Assembly: GCF_015223105.1 (NCBI RefSeq)
Contig: NZ_JADFTZ010000001.1
Location: forward strand, 1,201,746-1,265,745
Direction of reading: 5' to 3'
From: Flavobacterium proteolyticum
Lineage (GTDB): Bacteria; Bacteroidota; Bacteroidia; Flavobacteriales; Flavobacteriaceae
DNA: 64,000 nucleotides
The notes beneath the pieces are model-generated. The model saw only the letters and a list, made by a program, of their open reading frames with translations. It did not search any database and had not been told where the DNA came from. Within the stretch, counting starts at the first letter, position 1; every line of letters starts with the position of its first letter. Below, in pieces: positions 8,864 through 17,059 of the stretch. The position numbers and the translations under genes were made by a program.

Positions 8864-11608
8864 ATGAAAAAAATATTTTTTATCCTTATAATGGCACTTA
8901 CTTCAAGTGCCTTTTCTCAAAATATACGTTTCGAGGGTACTGTTAAAGATACAACCGGTGTTGGTTTAGAAATGGCCAATATTATGGCTGTAAATCAGCA
9001 AACTAAAGCAATGGATGCTTATGCAATTACTAATGAAGCCGGAAAATTTATCTTGACTTTAAAATCTAATACAACTTACACTCTTAAAGTGAGTTATATA
9101 GGTTTTCAAACTTTTGAAAAATCAGTTACTACAGGAACAACTACAATGAATTACCCAGTAGTTTTAAAAGAAGGAACACAGCTAAATGAAGTTGAAATTG
9201 TTCAAGAAATGCCAGTAAGTGTTTCGGGTGATACGATTATTTATAATTCCGATTCTTTTACAAATGGTACAGAACGAAAGTTGGAAGATGTATTGAAAAA
9301 ACTCCCAGGTGTTGAGGTTAATAAAGATGGAGAAATTGAAGTAGAAGGGAAAAAAGTCCAAAAAGTAATGGTAGAAGGAAAAGATTTCTTTGATGGTGAT
9401 ACGAAATTGGCAACTAAGAATATTCCAGCAGACGCTTTAGATAAAATCCAAGTTTTACGAAATTACAATGAGGTTTCTAACTTAAAAGGTTTAGAAAATA
9501 ACGAGGAAAGTATTGCTTTGAACATCAAATTGAAAGAAGGGAAAAAGAACTTCTGGTTTGGAGATATGACAGCTGGAATTGGTGTTGGGATGGATGATGC
9601 TCGTTATATCGTGAATCCTAAATTGTTTTATTATAATCCTAAATACAGTTTAAATGTTATTGGTAATGTGAATAATATTGGAGAATTACCATTAACAGCT
9701 CAAGATTATTTCAAATTTACAGGAGGTTTCAAAAATATGATGCGAAAAGGAGGTTCTTCTTTTAATGTTGTGTCTAATGATTTAGGAATTATGGGACTTC
9801 GTAATAACCAAGCAGCTAATATTGAGTCTACTTTTGGAGCGGCTAATTTTAGTTTTAATCCTTCAAAAGCTTGGACATTAAGTGGTTTTGGAATTTTATT
9901 AGGAAATAAAACGGAAATTGAAAACAGAACAGTTTCTAATCGTGTAGATAATTTACCAGATGGAACGTCTCAAACGATTACAGAAACTCGTGAAGATTTC
10001 ACAAGACAAAAAAGTAATCAAGTTTTGTTTAAATTGAGTTCGAGTTATGTGCCGTCTGAAAAAAAACATTTTGATTACGATGCATTAATTAAGATTTCTG
10101 ACCAAAAAGAAAATACAAGTGTTTTTTCTAGCTTGTTGTCGGATATTTATACAGCAAAAAAACAAAATCCTTTTTCAATAAATCAAAATCTTAATTACTA
10201 CTATACGTTAAGTGATAAGCACGTTTTTGGTTTTGAAATGCAGCATTTGTATCAAAATGAAGATCCATTTTATAATGCTAACCTTGAAACTTTACCTTTT
10301 GCACCTTTGTTAACAGGTTACATAAATGAAGGAGCAGGAGTAAGAGACGATGTAACTCAGAAACGTTTTGTTCAAACAAATAAAGTAGATACAAAATTTG
10401 ATTATTATTACATGTTGACTCCAAAAAGCAACATCAATTTAACTTTAGGAAACACCTATTCGTATCAAAATTTTGATTCGTCTATTTTTCAGATTTTGAA
10501 TAATGGTACTCAGAATAATTTAACAGATGCAAGCACAGTGAATAATGTTAATTATGCATTTAACGATGTGTTTTTAGGATTACATTATAAATTCATGACC
10601 GGAAAGTTTACTTTTAATCCAGGATTTAGTGTGCATCAGTTTAATACTAATGATCAACAACTTGGAACATCAAACAAGCAGTCTTTCAATAGAATTTTAC
10701 CAGATGTATATGCGTTATGGCAAATTAAAAAATCAGAAACATTGACTTATAATTATTCTTTAACAAACAATTTTACAGATATCAACAAGTTAGCTCAAGG
10801 TTACGTGTTTTCAAATTACAATAGCTTATTTAGCGGAAATAGATTCTTAGAAAACTCTACTTCTCAAGTACATTCATTACGTTATTTTAAATACAACATG
10901 TTTAACTTCGAAAATATCTTTGCTAATATTTCGTATACAAGACAATTAGAAGGTATTAAAAACAGAGCATTGTTGGTTGGAGTAAATCAAATTTCATCAG
11001 CTGTAAATATCAACTCTTCTTTCCCTGATGAAACTTTATTGGCTGCTGGGAATTACGGGCGTTCTTTTGCTAAATATTATAAAGCAAATGCGAGAGTAGG
11101 GGTAAATTGGTCAAAATTTAATAATATTAGAGTTTTTCCTGATTCGGATTCTGATCCAAATAATAATCCAACGAAAATTCAAACTACAGAATCTGTCTCA
11201 CAAAGCTATGGTTTGAGTTTTTCAACAAATTATAAAACTTTGCCAAACTTAACATTAGGATATAATTTTACTGTTAATGATAATTTTTCTGATGTAATTT
11301 ATGTGGATAGTCCAACAGTTACTTTGGAATATTTTTTCCTTGATGCATTTTCATTTGTTTCGGAATATTCTTATTATCACAACCGAAACAAATCAAATAC
11401 TATTGATAGTGAATACGATTTCTTAACTGCAAGTTTAATGTATCAAAAGAAAGATAGTAAATGGGAATGGAAACTTTCAGGAACCAATTTATTAGATACT
11501 AAATCGTTAGACACTAACAGTTTTAGTCAGCTAGGAGGAACGAGTACTTTTTCAAGTTATAGAGTACAGCCAAGATTTGTAATTGTTAGTTTGAAATACA
11601 GATTATAA
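8864..11608 (+). CDS. outer-membrane beta-barrel protein with carboxypeptidase-regulatory-like domain
   Basis: 914 aa. After the signal peptide (MKKIFFILIMALTSSAFSQ) comes a CarboxypepD_reg-like beta-sandwich (about 22-105), then a plug-like segment (about 125-215, with ERKLEDVLKKLPGVEV), then a long series of amphipathic strands ending in an aromatic C-terminus (VIVSLKYRL) typical of a membrane barrel. This is the TonB-receptor-like partner usually found next to GLPGLI genes. No clear TonB box is visible, so active transport is uncertain. A 42-base palindromic terminator follows. Confidence 0.88.
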   Translation: MKKIFFILIMALTSSAFSQNIRFEGTVKDTTGVGLEMANIMAVNQQTKAMDAYAITNEAGKFILTLKSNTTYTLKVSYIGFQTFEKSVTTGTTTMNYPVVLKEGTQLNEVEIVQEMPVSVSGDTIIYNSDSFTNGTERKLEDVLKKLPGVEVNKDGEIEVEGKKVQKVMVEGKDFFDGDTKLATKNIPADALDKIQVLRNYNEVSNLKGLENNEESIALNIKLKEGKKNFWFGDMTAGIGVGMDDARYIVNPKLFYYNPKYSLNVIGNVNNIGELPLTAQDYFKFTGGFKNMMRKGGSSFNVVSNDLGIMGLRNNQAANIESTFGAANFSFNPSKAWTLSGFGILLGNKTEIENRTVSNRVDNLPDGTSQTITETREDFTRQKSNQVLFKLSSSYVPSEKKHFDYDALIKISDQKENTSVFSSLLSDIYTAKKQNPFSINQNLNYYYTLSDKHVFGFEMQHLYQNEDPFYNANLETLPFAPLLTGYINEGAGVRDDVTQKRFVQTNKVDTKFDYYYMLTPKSNINLTLGNTYSYQNFDSSIFQILNNGTQNNLTDASTVNNVNYAFNDVFLGLHYKFMTGKFTFNPGFSVHQFNTNDQQLGTSNKQSFNRILPDVYALWQIKKSETLTYNYSLTNNFTDINKLAQGYVFSNYNSLFSGNRFLENSTSQVHSLRYFKYNMFNFENIFANISYTRQLEGIKNRALLVGVNQISSAVNINSSFPDETLLAAGNYGRSFAKYYKANARVGVNWSKFNNIRVFPDSDSDPNNNPTKIQTTESVSQSYGLSFSTNYKTLPNLTLGYNFTVNDNFSDVIYVDSPTVTLEYFFLDAFSFVSEYSYYHNRNKSNTIDSEYDFLTASLMYQKKDSKWEWKLSGTNLLDTKSLDTNSFSQLGGTSTFSSYRVQPRFVIVSLKYRL

Positions 11609-11609
11609 A

Positions 11610-11651
11610 CTAAATAAAAAGTCCCGAAATATTTCGGGACTTTTTATTTAG
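11610..11651. terminator. bidirectional terminator, 21-bp perfect stem
   Basis: A perfect 42-base palindrome centred in gtcccgaaatatttcgggac, flanked by A/T tracts, between two convergent genes. It overlaps the last codons (stop at 11648-11650) of the minus-strand S74 gene. Confidence 0.92.
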
Positions 11652-13732
11652 TTAAGTTTCTCTTCAATTGCTTTTAGCCTTTTTTCTAAAGCTTCGTTTT
11701 TTTGTTTTTGGAGTTCTAATTCTAGTTTTAATGCTTCAATTGTTTTTTGTTGTTCTTGTATTGATTTTACTATTGGAACAACAAATTCAGCATAACGTAA
11801 ACTATAAAAATCATTTTTGTTTTTTGGTACATCAACACCACTAAAATCATAGTTGACTTTCTTAGCCGTTTGTTCCACTTCTTGAGCTATAAATCCTGAA
11901 TATCTAATGTTGTTGTTTTGACTTTTTGGGTCAATAGCTTTAAAATTATAATTATAAGTAACTGGTCTTAGATTTAAAATAAAATCTAATCCTACAACAT
12001 TATTTTGTATGTTTTCTTTCAAGCGTCCATCTGATAAATTAGACCATCCAACAGCTCCGCCAATGCTGGTAATGTCAAAATTACCAAATCTAATTTGATT
12101 GTCACCTGAAACATATGTATTATATCCAATTGCGGTTGAATTGTTGTAATCTCCTGAATTATAAGCATTATAGCCAATAGCTGTATTGTAATTTCCTGAA
12201 TTATTTGAAACCAACCCGTTGTTTCCGATAGTTGTATTAAAAGAACCATTGTTGTTGGATAAAGAGTTGTTTCCCAAAGAAATATTGTGGTTTCCAGAAG
12301 TATTATTTAACAACGCATTGTAGCCTAAACTTATATTGTTTTCTCCTATATTGTTGTTTTTTGAAGCATTTCTACCAATACTAGTGTTGAAACTTCCTGT
12401 TGTATTGTTTTCCAATGAATTTGCTCCAACAGCTATATTATTATTTCCAGTAGTATTTGATTTTAAAGCGAATTCTCCAAAGCCAGAATTGTAATTTCCA
12501 GTATTCGCATATAAAGATTGGTTTCCAAAAGCTGAATTTCCTATTCCAACAGTTGAGCTAAACAAAGCATTGTTTCCAAAAGCACTATTGTTGCTTCCTG
12601 ATATGTTGTTGTATAAACTATTAAAACCAATAGCGGTATTATTTGAGCCAGAATCGTTATTATATAAAGAGTGGCTTCCTAATCCAGTATTCTGATTTCC
12701 TGTTTTTGATTTATATAAAGAGAAAGCACCAATAGCAGTATTCTGAAAGCCAATAGTGTTGTTGTTTAAAGAATTATTCCCAATTGAAGTGTTTTGATAA
12801 CCTGTGGTGTTGAAACTTAAAGAGGCTAGTCCTACTGCAACATTGTTATTTCCTGTAGAATTAGCAGTTAAAGTGTAAGAGCCAATACCAGTGTTGTTGT
12901 TTCCACTAGTATTTGTGTAAAGTGAGTAAGTTCCGATGGCAACATTATAACTTCCATTGCTGTTGTTGTATAGACTATTAGTTCCTAAAGCAGAATTTTC
13001 ATTTCCTGAAATATTCATCAACAATGAATTTGATCCAATTGAAGTGTTTGAATTTCCTGTAGTATTATTGTTTAAAGAATATATTCCTACTGCTGTGTTG
13101 GAATTCCCAACAGTATTGTTTGTCATGGTTTGAGCTCCCATTGCGCTGTTAGAATAACCTGTGGTGTTGTTTTTCAAGGTGTTAAATCCAACAGCCGTGT
13201 TTGAATTTCCATTAGTAGTACTGCTTAATGAAAAACTTCCAAAAGCAGTGTTGTTTGAACTACTCCCTACAGGTCGGTAAGAATTATTTCCAAAAGAAGT
13301 GTTGTTGATGGCTATAATTCCTGAATGATTGTTGTTTCTTCTAAAAATGAAATCTGTATTATCTTTTGTTCCGATATAATTGTTGCTTGGGTTGGTGTTT
13401 GTGTTTCCATTTATCAACCAAACATTTTTTGTGTTTGTTACAGAACTCCATGAAGTAGTATTGTTATCCCAATAATAAAAACCAGGTGCGTTATTGACAA
13501 CAGTTGTTGTAAGGTAAATTAATAAACCATTTTGATCGCTTGTTGGATTAATAGCAGGGAAATTGTTAACTCTTGGAATCAGAATTCCATCCGTGTTTGA
13601 GGGTGAGTTAATATCACTAGCTACAATATCTAAGGTAGATTTTGGATTTGTAGTATTAATTCCAATTTGTGAAAAAATGGAGAAACTATTTAAAAAAATA
13701 ACAAAAAAGAATATTTGTATAGGGGTTTTCAT
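11648..13732 (-). CDS. repeat-rich surface protein with C-terminal S74 (tail-spike type) chaperone domain
   Basis: 694 aa, signal peptide MKTPIQIFFFVIFLNSFSIFSQ. Residues about 145-540 are some 16-18 repeats of about 24 residues of the type GNNNTAIGxxSLxxNTTG, expected to stack as a left-handed beta-roll like the heads of trimeric adhesins. Near the C-terminus, SDGRLKENIQ starts the peptidase S74 intramolecular chaperone domain known from phage tail spikes, with SGFIAQEVE; the domain normally cleaves itself off after trimer assembly. The protein ends in a coiled coil (EALKLELELQKQKNEALEKR). It is probably a trimeric, self-processing surface fibre. No phage genes surround it. The 72-base DNA repeats could allow copy-number change. 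Confidence 0.85.
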   Translation of the reverse strand: MKTPIQIFFFVIFLNSFSIFSQIGINTTNPKSTLDIVASDINSPSNTDGILIPRVNNFPAINPTSDQNGLLIYLTTTVVNNAPGFYYWDNNTTSWSSVTNTKNVWLINGNTNTNPSNNYIGTKDNTDFIFRRNNNHSGIIAINNTSFGNNSYRPVGSSSNNTAFGSFSLSSTTNGNSNTAVGFNTLKNNTTGYSNSAMGAQTMTNNTVGNSNTAVGIYSLNNNTTGNSNTSIGSNSLLMNISGNENSALGTNSLYNNSNGSYNVAIGTYSLYTNTSGNNNTGIGSYTLTANSTGNNNVAVGLASLSFNTTGYQNTSIGNNSLNNNTIGFQNTAIGAFSLYKSKTGNQNTGLGSHSLYNNDSGSNNTAIGFNSLYNNISGSNNSAFGNNALFSSTVGIGNSAFGNQSLYANTGNYNSGFGEFALKSNTTGNNNIAVGANSLENNTTGSFNTSIGRNASKNNNIGENNISLGYNALLNNTSGNHNISLGNNSLSNNNGSFNTTIGNNGLVSNNSGNYNTAIGYNAYNSGDYNNSTAIGYNTYVSGDNQIRFGNFDITSIGGAVGWSNLSDGRLKENIQNNVVGLDFILNLRPVTYNYNFKAIDPKSQNNNIRYSGFIAQEVEQTAKKVNYDFSGVDVPKNKNDFYSLRYAEFVVPIVKSIQEQQKTIEALKLELELQKQKNEALEKRLKAIEEKLN

Positions 13733-13774
13733 TAAAAATGAATTTTTCGCTAAAGTATAAAATCTGCAAATAAA

Positions 13775-13804
13775 AAACCCACTTATTTAAAAATAAATGG
13801 GTTT
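13775..13804 (-). terminator. metK: terminator of metK
   Basis: Stem aaaccca/tgggttt, continued past one mismatch by ttattt/aaataa, with a two-base loop, 25 bases after the metK stop on the minus strand and followed by an A-run on the plus strand (T-run in the RNA). Confidence 0.75.
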
Positions 13805-13828
13805 AACTATTTTGTATTCAGCAGATTC

Positions 13829-15079
13829 TTAGATATTGAAAGCAGCTTTTACTTTGTCTACGAAATCTAATTTTTCCCAAGTAAATAACTCAACTGTTAC
13901 TGTTTTAGATTCACCACCTGGAGCTGTAAACGTTTTGGTTACAGTTTCAGGAGTTCTTCCCATATGTCCGTAAGCAGCAGTTTCACTATAAATTGGATTT
14001 CTTAATTTCAAACGTTGCTCGATAAAGTAAGGACGCATGTCAAAAATACTTTCTACTACTTTACTGATTTCTCCGTCTGTTAAGTTTACTTTTGCAGTTC
14101 CGTAAGTGTTTACGTTGATTGATGTTGGTTCAGCAACTCCAATTGCGTAAGAAACTTGAACTAAAATTTCATCTGCAACACCAGCAGCCACTAAGTTTTT
14201 AGCAATATGACGTGTTGCATAAGCAGCAGAACGGTCAACTTTAGATGGGTCTTTTCCAGAGAAAGCACCACCACCGTGAGCTCCTTTTCCACCATAAGTA
14301 TCTACGATAATTTTTCTTCCTGTTAAACCAGTATCACCGTGAGGTCCTCCAATTACGAATTTTCCTGTTGGGTTAATGTGGTATTTAATAGCATCATTGA
14401 ATAAATGTGCGTATTGAGGATTTTTAGCGATTACTCTTGGAATCAAAATTTCGATAATATCTTTTTTAATTTTAGCTAACATCGTTGGTTCATCAGCAAA
14501 ATCATCGTGTTGTGTAGAAACTACAATAGCATCAATACGAACGGGTTTATTGTCATCAGAATATTCTAAAGTAACCTGAGATTTAGCATCCGGACGTAAG
14601 TAAGTGATTTCATTATTTTCTCTTCTTAAATCTGCTAATTCTTGAAGAATTTGGTGTGATAATTTCAATGCTAACGGCATGAATTCAGCAGTTTCATTAG
14701 TAGCATAACCAAACATCATTCCTTGGTCACCTGCTCCTTGTTCTTCTTTGCTTGCTCTATCAACTCCTTGGTTAATATCAGCAGATTGTTCGTGAATTGC
14801 AGATAAAACACCACAAGAATTCGCTTCGAACATATATTCGCTTTTTGTATAACCAATTTTCTTGATTACATCTCTTGCGATAGTTTGTACATCTAAATAC
14901 GTGTTTGATTTAACTTCTCCAGCTAAAATTACTTGACCTGTTGTAACTAATGTCTCACAAGCTACTTTTGACTCAGGGTCAAATGCTAAAAAGTTATCAA
15001 TTAATGCGTCTGAAATTTGATCCGCAACTTTGTCAGGATGTCCTTCACTCACTGATTCTGACGTAAATAAATAAGCCAT
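13829..15079 (-). CDS. metK: S-adenosylmethionine synthetase
   Basis: 416 aa. It makes S-adenosylmethionine from methionine and ATP in the cytoplasm. Clear family motifs: SEGHPDK near residue 10, the ATP loop [24 protein letters not shown] and [15 protein letters not shown]. It is slightly longer than the E. coli enzyme (384 aa), as is usual in Bacteroidota. It diverges from the metY operon across a 367-base region that carries, on the metK side, a promoter and a SAM-II-like aptamer, so feedback by its own product is likely. Confidence 0.98.
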   Translation of the reverse strand: MAYLFTSESVSEGHPDKVADQISDALIDNFLAFDPESKVACETLVTTGQVILAGEVKSNTYLDVQTIARDVIKKIGYTKSEYMFEANSCGVLSAIHEQSADINQGVDRASKEEQGAGDQGMMFGYATNETAEFMPLALKLSHQILQELADLRRENNEITYLRPDAKSQVTLEYSDDNKPVRIDAIVVSTQHDDFADEPTMLAKIKKDIIEILIPRVIAKNPQYAHLFNDAIKYHINPTGKFVIGGPHGDTGLTGRKIIVDTYGGKGAHGGGAFSGKDPSKVDRSAAYATRHIAKNLVAAGVADEILVQVSYAIGVAEPTSINVNTYGTAKVNLTDGEISKVVESIFDMRPYFIEQRLKLRNPIYSETAAYGHMGRTPETVTKTFTAPGGESKTVTVELFTWEKLDFVDKVKAAFNI

Positions 15080-15104
15080 AATAAATTATTTTTAAATTTT
15101 AAGC

Positions 15105-15196
15105 GAGGAAAAATAATTGCAGGTAGTGCCTAAAGGAGTAGTAATTACTGCTTTAGCATTTTTTAATGAGGTTGCAATCAGTTCAAATTTTTCCTC
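15105..15196 (-). promoter_or_regulatory. metK: alternative 10-bp pairing spanning the metK leader
   Basis: In the metK leader RNA the segment at 15196-15187 (gaggaaaaat) is perfectly complementary to a second segment at 15114-15105 (atttttcctc), which lies 25-35 bases before the metK start codon. The first segment contains the 5' strand of the putative SAM-II-like P1, so the two structures exclude each other. Seen directly; its role as the switch is inference. Confidence 0.5.
15148..15196 (-). ncRNA. SAM-II-like riboswitch aptamer upstream of metK
   Basis: Read on the minus strand, the leader shows gagg, then tttgaactgattgcaac, then cctc, then attaaaaaatgctaaagcag. This order (P1 5' strand, conserved loop ending ATTGCAA, P1 3' strand, A-rich segment with ATGCTAAA) follows the SAM-II pseudoknot consensus (metA motif), which is known from alphaproteobacteria and Bacteroidota, where long-loop variants exist. 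Placement just downstream of a promoter and before the SAM synthetase gene fits. P1 as drawn is only four pairs, so a covariance-model search is needed to name the exact class. Confidence 0.6.
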
Positions 15197-15210
15197 TTAG
15201 TTTTCGGATG

Positions 15211-15239
15211 CAAATGTATGAAATGAAATTGAATTCCAA
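15211..15239 (-). promoter_or_regulatory. metK: metK promoter
   Basis: Minus-strand -33 TTG (15237-15239) and -7 TACATTTG (15211-15218), 18 bases apart; transcription should start around 15204, right before the SAM-II-like aptamer. Confidence 0.65.
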
Positions 15240-15396
15240 ATGATTGTTAACTTTTTTTTATTTTATTCATTTCGAAATTACAAATAGAGGTTTCTTTAGA
15301 AATATTTTTGGATTAAAATTCATTTTTAATGAAAAATATTCTAAATACTTATTATTATATAACAAAATTTAGAAAAATAATCTATTTATTTTTTTA
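15240..15396. other. AT-rich divergent intergenic region, no gene seen
   Basis: Spacer between the metK promoter and the metY leader. Almost pure A/T with several A- and T-tracts; no ORF, repeat or hairpin stands out. Confidence 0.6.
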
Positions 15397-15412
15397 TTGT
15401 AGAAAATAAATC

Positions 15413-15420
15413 TAATTTTG
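15413..15420 (+). promoter_or_regulatory. -7 element of the metY leader promoter
   Basis: TAATTTTG matches TAnnTTTG and lies 27 bases before the leader peptide start. A good -33 TTG at the usual distance is not evident, so the promoter may be weak or need an activator. Confidence 0.5.
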
Positions 15421-15446
15421 CCCTGTCAAACTAAAAGAAATAAAAA

Positions 15447-15515
15447 ATGAACTTTACAATGTGCAATATGTGTATGATGATGTGGAACAATCCGCAGAGG
15501 AAACCTATTGCATAA
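15447..15515 (+). CDS. methionine-rich leader peptide (22 aa)
   Basis: ORF of 22 codons reading MNFTMCNMCMMMWNNPQRKPIA. Six of 22 residues are Met, four of them in the cluster MCMMM, and two are Cys. Such a run upstream of a methionine gene is the hallmark of a ribosome-mediated attenuator. The segment cagagg inside codons for Gln-Arg (15495-15500) equals the 3' arm of the terminator that follows and can pair with its 5' arm (15543-15548). A ribosome stalled on the AUG codons would leave this segment free to form the antiterminator; a ribosome reaching the stop at 15513 would cover it. All pairings are seen in the sequence; the mechanism is inferred by analogy with trp/his/phe attenuators. 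Confidence 0.85.
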   Translation: MNFTMCNMCMMMWNNPQRKPIA

Positions 15516-15540
15516 TTTTAAAAGTAAATTAATTCAATAT

Positions 15541-15569
15541 AACCTCTGTCGAAAGCAGAGGTTTTTTTT
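15541..15569 (+). terminator. attenuator terminator of the metY operon
   Basis: Stem aacctctg (15541-15548) with cagaggtt (15556-15563), 7-base loop, followed by eight T (15562-15569). It lies 26 bases after the stop of the Met-rich leader peptide and 134 bases before metY. The 5' arm can alternatively pair with 15495-15500 inside the leader ORF. Confidence 0.9.
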
Positions 15570-15590
15570 ATTTCTAAAAACACATCAAAT

Positions 15591-15641
15591 ATGAAAATAG
15601 CCATTTACAATCCAAGACGATGTTGTCGAATGTGTAGCTGA
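15591..15641 (+). CDS. cysteine-rich second leader peptide (16 aa)
   Basis: ORF of 16 codons reading MKIAIYNPRRCCRMCS, ending 61 bases before metY. Three Cys and a Met occur within five residues (CCRMC), next to two Arg. It lies after the attenuator terminator, so it is transcribed only when transcription reads through. No terminator follows it, so if it senses cysteine it must act on translation or RNA stability of metY. Cys-rich leader ORFs controlling sulfur genes are known in actinobacteria; this one is placed to add cysteine sensing to methionine sensing. Existence of the ORF is seen; expression and function are inferred. Confidence 0.65.
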   Translation: MKIAIYNPRRCCRMCS

Positions 15642-15702
15642 ATCAAACTCAGTAATATCCAAAATACAGTTAAAAACACAATAACATCAAAATAAAAATA
15701 TC

Positions 15703-16995
15703 ATGAGCACAAATAAATTCGCAACAAACGCTTTACACGCAGGACACGACACAACTAAAAACGCAGGAACAAGAGCGGTTCCAATTTACCAAACCACATC
15801 ATACGTTTTCAATAATTCTGATCACGCAGCCAATCTTTTTGGTTTAGCCGAAGCTGGTTTTATTTACACAAGATTAAATAATCCAACAAACGATATCCTA
15901 GAACAACGTTTAGCTAAATTAGAAGGCGGAATTGGAGCTGTTGTAACTGCATCTGGAACCGCAGCAATTTCAACTGCTTTGTTGACGTTGTTAAAAGCTG
16001 GCGACCATATCGTAGCTTCAAACAGTTTATATGGCGGAACTTATAATTTATTAAATGTGACTTTGCCAAGATTAGGCATCACAACAACATTCGTAGATCC
16101 ATCAAATCCTGACAATTTCTTAAATGCTGTGCAAGAAAATACTCGAGTGTTCTTTGCTGAAAGTTTAGGAAATCCAAAATTAGATGTACTTGATTTAAAA
16201 GCCATTTCAAAAGCCGCACAAACCTACAAAGTGCCTTTTATTGTAGATAACACAGTGGCAACACCCTTTTTGCTGAACCCAATCGAACACGGAGCCAACA
16301 TCGTAATTCATTCCTTAACCAAATACATTGGTGGAAACGGAACTTCGCTTGGAGGTGTCATCATCGATGCAGGAAATTTTGATTGGAGCAACGGGAAATT
16401 CCCAGAATTCACAGAACCTTCAGCAGGTTATCACGGATTAAAATACTATGAAGTTTTAGGTGCTGCCTCGTTCATTGCAAAAGTTAGAATCGAAGGTTTA
16501 CGCGATTTAGGTGCTTCTTTGAGTCCATTCAACGCATTTCAAATAATTCAAGGTTTAGAAACGTTGGCTATCCGAATCAAAAAGCACAGTGTAAATGCTT
16601 TGGAATTAGCTAAATGGTTGCAAAAACGTCCAGAAGTAGCTTGGGTAAATTATCCAGGATTGATTTCTTCAAAATATTATGATTTAGCCCAACAATATTT
16701 GCCAGAAGGACAAAGTGGTATCGTAACTTTTGGATTAAAAGGTGGTTATGAAGCAGCTAAAAAAGTAGCTGATGAAACCCAATTTTTCTCATTGTTAGCG
16801 AATATTGGCGACACAAAATCACTGATTATTCATCCAGCAAGTACAACGCACCAACAATTGTCAGAAGAACAACAAATTACAACTGGAGTAACGAAAGATT
16901 TGATTCGTTTATCCGTTGGATTAGAAGATATTGAAGACTTGAAAGCCGATTTAGAAGGTGTTTTCGAAAAATTGCCAGTTCAAAATTTAGTTTAG
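15703..16995 (+). CDS. metY: O-acetylhomoserine sulfhydrylase (aminocarboxypropyltransferase)
   Basis: 430 aa PLP enzyme of the Cys/Met metabolism family; it makes homocysteine from O-acetylhomoserine and sulfide. Family marks are TRAVPIYQTTSYVF near the start, YTRLNNPTND, the cofactor loop around VVTASGTAAIS, and the PLP lysine in HSLTKYIGG, followed by the long insert (GYHGLKYYEVLG) and the length of about 430 aa that separate MetY from the shorter cystathionine synthases. It is the first gene of metY-metX-thrA, behind two leader peptides and an attenuator. A terminator-like hairpin separates it from metX. Confidence 0.95.
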   Translation: MSTNKFATNALHAGHDTTKNAGTRAVPIYQTTSYVFNNSDHAANLFGLAEAGFIYTRLNNPTNDILEQRLAKLEGGIGAVVTASGTAAISTALLTLLKAGDHIVASNSLYGGTYNLLNVTLPRLGITTTFVDPSNPDNFLNAVQENTRVFFAESLGNPKLDVLDLKAISKAAQTYKVPFIVDNTVATPFLLNPIEHGANIVIHSLTKYIGGNGTSLGGVIIDAGNFDWSNGKFPEFTEPSAGYHGLKYYEVLGAASFIAKVRIEGLRDLGASLSPFNAFQIIQGLETLAIRIKKHSVNALELAKWLQKRPEVAWVNYPGLISSKYYDLAQQYLPEGQSGIVTFGLKGGYEAAKKVADETQFFSLLANIGDTKSLIIHPASTTHQQLSEEQQITTGVTKDLIRLSVGLEDIEDLKADLEGVFEKLPVQNLV

Positions 16996-17010
16996 GTTTT
17001 TGTTTGTTTG

Positions 17011-17050
17011 AAGGCTGCCGATAGACCTACCTAAAGGCAGTCTTTTTTTT
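17011..17050 (+). terminator. hairpin with T-run between metY and metX
   Basis: Stem aaggctgcc/ggcagtctt (9 pairs with one G-T), 16-base loop and eight T, ending seven bases before the metX start. It could terminate part of the metY transcripts so that metX-thrA are made in lower amount. Confidence 0.7.
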
Positions 17051-17059
17051 AAAAGAATG

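Noticed and set aside
12000..13300. Regular ~72-base repeats that might look like a CRISPR or satellite array
   Set aside because: The repeats are degenerate, without unique spacers, and encode the 24-residue beta-roll repeats of one continuous ORF.
11648..13732. Prophage remnant because of the tail-spike S74 domain
   Set aside because: No other phage gene, integrase or attachment site is present, and the protein has a bacterial signal peptide.
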